NCBI GenBank assembly: GCA_017441945.1
Contig: JAFSBG010000035.1
Location: forward strand, 1 to 32,459
From: Clostridia bacterium
Lineage (GTDB): Bacteria; Bacillota; Clostridia; Oscillospirales; Butyricicoccaceae
Length of the DNA stretch: 32,459 bases
Reading direction: 5' to 3'
The notes beneath the pieces were generated by a model that saw only the letters and a program-made list of their open reading frames with translations, made no database searches and had not been told where the DNA came from. Made by a program: the position numbers and the translations under genes. Each line of letters begins with the position of its first letter. Within the stretch, counting starts at the first letter, position 1. This document shows positions 30,050-32,459 of this stretch, one piece after another.

Positions 30050-32440
30050 ATGAATAAATCGATTATGAAATTCCTTTCCCTCACGATGGTATTATGTATG
30101 ATTGCCGGCATTTTTGTCCCTGTGGCAATGGCTACTGAGACTAAAGATGAGGCGGTGACGGCTGTTGAAGCTCAGCTCGATGCTATCGACTCTCTGCAGA
30201 CAATGCAGGATAAAAGAAGCGAGTATACTGTAAAAAATAACCATTACGACACGGGAACGACAGACACGGCTATAGCCGAAGAGCATAATGCCGCCCGTGA
30301 AGGCTATGAAACTTATGTTGCAGAAATGTTCCCCGCAAGACTGGTTGCACAGCAGGCTTATGATGCGCTTACAGATGTGCAGAAAGCACAAGTCGATCCT
30401 GTACTCGTCGAAAAGCTCAATAATGATTTACCTACAGTTTTTGAAGGTGGTACATTCTCTGTAACACCACGAAAAGATGCATACACATTTGAAGCTGTCA
30501 AGGGTGGTACCGGTCTTGGCTACGAGGTAAGTAACTATATGGTTTCCGGACAGATTCCTCAGACATTTATTCTTGTAGATACATCTGACGGTAAAACTTC
30601 ATGGACACCAAGCGGCTTGTATTCTCAGGGCGAAAGCAACTATGAGGTTGTATACTGCTGTGACGTGGAAACAGGTCTTGAATACACAACAGACTACAAG
30701 CGTGTAAATCTTGAAGATAGCAATTACTACGGTAAAGAAGCATCCAAGCATATCCGCGCAATTCTTCTCAACTCCTATCCTTATGTAACTATGGATGAGA
30801 TGAAGGCATTCCTTATTGAAAATGGAATGAAAAAAGACTTTGTTGACAGCCTTAACCGCTCCGATATGATTTCCGCTGTACAGATGGCCGTCTGGACTTA
30901 TGCAAATTCCAATGACGGTGCAAAGGATGGTCTTGGCTATTTTGCAACTGTTAATGTTCCTAAAAATACAGGAATATATTTCACACCTCTCCATGATTTT
31001 ACAAACGAAACCTGGGAATGGCAGCCTGGCAAGAGACAGCGAAGTTATGATGCTCGTGCAGAATATCGTGTAAACAATCTCGCATATTTCCTCTGCAAAC
31101 TCGAAGGCGTTGAGGCAGATGATGACCAGATAGTTATTTCCGATGTCGAAGTCACACGCGCTCAGCTTGTTCCCGGCAGCAATGACACATTCGAAGTCGG
31201 TATGTATGTACACCTCAACCACGCTGGTGCCGCAAGCGACGAGCTCAATGTATATGTTGAAAGCTATCACATTGATGCAGACGGCAATAAAATCGTAACT
31301 GACACATCTGCCCGCTCATTATACGGCGAAACTGTTATGCCAATGTCTGTAATGGCTAAGGACGAAGACACTATCAAGGTCACTGTTTCCGGCACACAGA
31401 CTGTTGCCAAGGGCGTATATTTCTATGAGCCTGAAGGCGGCCGCGGTGCTTCCCAGAGCCTTGTAGGCGTATCTCAGGGCTTGACAAATGTCCACGCCGA
31501 AGAAGAATTTGGCTTCAAAAAGGAAGATTTTGAAACAGGTCTCCGCCTTTACAAGACAGATAAGAACACACAGCTTCCTATTTCCGATATAACATTCAAT
31601 ATTTATAAAGTTGAAGCCGAAGTTGACCTCGCAATAGCTCCTACAGAGGAAGAAATTGCCCAGTATGCAACCGAGGAAAACAAGGCAGGCTCCTTCACAA
31701 CAGATGCAACAGGCTATGGTGCTATCGCACTTGATAAGGGCACATATCTTGTTATCGAAGAGCACAACAAGGATAAGACTAAAAGCGTTATCGAGCCATT
31801 CTATATCGCTCTTCCTCAGGAAATCAGCACAACAAATAGTGATGGTACAGTCACCGTTGAAACAATAAACATAGTTTCGCTTTATCCTAAGAACGAGATG
31901 GTAACACCGCCTGAAGAGCCACCGTTTTTCCCACCTACACCGGACGATCTGGAAGGTCAATTTGAAATTATCAAGCACGATGCCAAGAATGAAGATAAAT
32001 TCCTTGCAGGTGCGCAGTTTGAAGTATATCAGCCTGCGGTGGCCGGTGATGAAACCGCGAAAATCATCGTTGTAAACGGTGTCAAGTGTGCTGTAACCAA
32101 TGTGCTGGACGAAAATGGCAATAATCTCATTCTCACAACAGATGAAAACGGCTATGCATCTTCCGGCATTCTTCCATGCGGTACATATTTCCTGCTTGAA
32201 ATAAAGGCTCCTAACGGATATAATCTTCTGACAGACGCTGTTGATGTCTTCATTGCATCCAGTGTTATGGATGCAGAGCCAGCACCTTACTATATTGCCA
32301 ATATGAGCGGTACTGACCTGCCTTCGACAGGCGGCATCGGCACAACGATTTTCTACATCGTCGGCGGCATTATGGTCATCGGCTCGTGCATACTTCTCAT
32401 CACAAAGAAGCGTATGAGCAACTCGGAAGATGATGAATAG
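30050..32440 (+). CDS. LPSTG-anchored thioester-domain adhesin with SpaA/Cna-B-type domains
   Basis: 796 aa. Signal peptide at 1-28, then a helical stretch to about 125. Residues about 130-350 are a thioester domain: VVYCCDVETG with C203, and SAVQMAVWTYAN with Q278. This Cys-Gln pair forms an internal thioester that bonds covalently to host surfaces in streptococcal and clostridial adhesins. A beta domain follows at about 365-490. Two SpaA/Cna-B-like domains come next: GLRLYKTDKNTQLPISDITF ... TYLVIEEHNKD, and QFEIIKHDAKNEDKFLAGAQF ... TYFLLEIKAPNGYNLL, with Lys and Glu placed for isopeptide bonds. A proline-rich linker lies between them. The protein ends LPSTGG, membrane helix, KKRMSNSEDDE. 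It is divergent from the BTAD regulator and close to the sortase operon that would anchor it. Complete. Confidence 0.93.
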   Translation: MNKSIMKFLSLTMVLCMIAGIFVPVAMATETKDEAVTAVEAQLDAIDSLQTMQDKRSEYTVKNNHYDTGTTDTAIAEEHNAAREGYETYVAEMFPARLVAQQAYDALTDVQKAQVDPVLVEKLNNDLPTVFEGGTFSVTPRKDAYTFEAVKGGTGLGYEVSNYMVSGQIPQTFILVDTSDGKTSWTPSGLYSQGESNYEVVYCCDVETGLEYTTDYKRVNLEDSNYYGKEASKHIRAILLNSYPYVTMDEMKAFLIENGMKKDFVDSLNRSDMISAVQMAVWTYANSNDGAKDGLGYFATVNVPKNTGIYFTPLHDFTNETWEWQPGKRQRSYDARAEYRVNNLAYFLCKLEGVEADDDQIVISDVEVTRAQLVPGSNDTFEVGMYVHLNHAGAASDELNVYVESYHIDADGNKIVTDTSARSLYGETVMPMSVMAKDEDTIKVTVSGTQTVAKGVYFYEPEGGRGASQSLVGVSQGLTNVHAEEEFGFKKEDFETGLRLYKTDKNTQLPISDITFNIYKVEAEVDLAIAPTEEEIAQYATEENKAGSFTTDATGYGAIALDKGTYLVIEEHNKDKTKSVIEPFYIALPQEISTTNSDGTVTVETINIVSLYPKNEMVTPPEEPPFFPPTPDDLEGQFEIIKHDAKNEDKFLAGAQFEVYQPAVAGDETAKIIVVNGVKCAVTNVLDENGNNLILTTDENGYASSGILPCGTYFLLEIKAPNGYNLLTDAVDVFIASSVMDAEPAPYYIANMSGTDLPSTGGIGTTIFYIVGGIMVIGSCILLITKKRMSNSEDDE

Positions 32441-32459
32441 GAATTAAAGACATTAAAAA

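Overview
The window looks like chromosome from an endospore-forming, gut-type Clostridia member (Bacillota). The evidence is spoIIGA next to a SigE-type sigma factor, Gram-positive surface proteins (LPxTG anchors, S-layer homology domains, sortase), strong AGGAGG ribosome sites and many TTGACA/TATAAT promoters. I cannot assign a genus. No rRNA, tRNA or CRISPR array was seen.

Left end (1 to about 1.9 kb): one end of an integrated element. It carries a STAND/NB-ARC-type NTPase cut by the window edge and with no in-window stop, a conserved small ORF and an XRE regulator. The element interrupts sigE. The sigma-factor reading frame is intact from its pro-sequence through the region 2 motif YASRCIEN and then runs into element DNA. 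As I recall it, this is the position in the paralogous sigK gene that the skin elements of Bacillus subtilis and Clostridioides difficile occupy. spoIIGA, the SigE-activating protease, is intact just upstream. This is the most striking observation in the window.

3 to 14 kb: mostly monocistronic housekeeping and transport genes, each with its own promoter and terminator. They are a MATE exporter, a DegV fatty-acid binding protein, two unknown membrane-anchored proteins, an APC amino-acid permease, an XRE-TPR regulator convergent with an operon for a membrane protein and a secreted cysteine-rich peptide, an EamA transporter, a DUF6809-like protein and a YfcC-type carrier. The intergenic gaps hold several families of short GC-rich hairpin repeats. 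One gap holds a decayed XRE regulator.

14 to 32.4 kb: a cell-surface region. It contains a C-type lectin with three SLH domains; a 2300-residue LPKTG adhesin (vWA, about 12 MucBP-like repeats, Cna-B-like domains, and a coiled-coil/proline-rich stalk that appears inserted inside one Cna-B-like domain); a six-gene type IV pilus-like operon (PilC, three small pilin-like proteins, a DUF4860-like protein, PilT) without a PilB; a sortase plus secreted transglutaminase-like operon; a SARP/BTAD regulator fused to a degenerate GGDEF-like domain, with a small partner protein; and a divergent thioester-domain adhesin ending in LPSTG. The sortase could anchor both LPxTG proteins. A TGTGAC motif recurs as paired repeats at the regulator promoter, at the sortase promoter and at the promoter of the cysteine-rich peptide operon, which suggests a small surface regulon.
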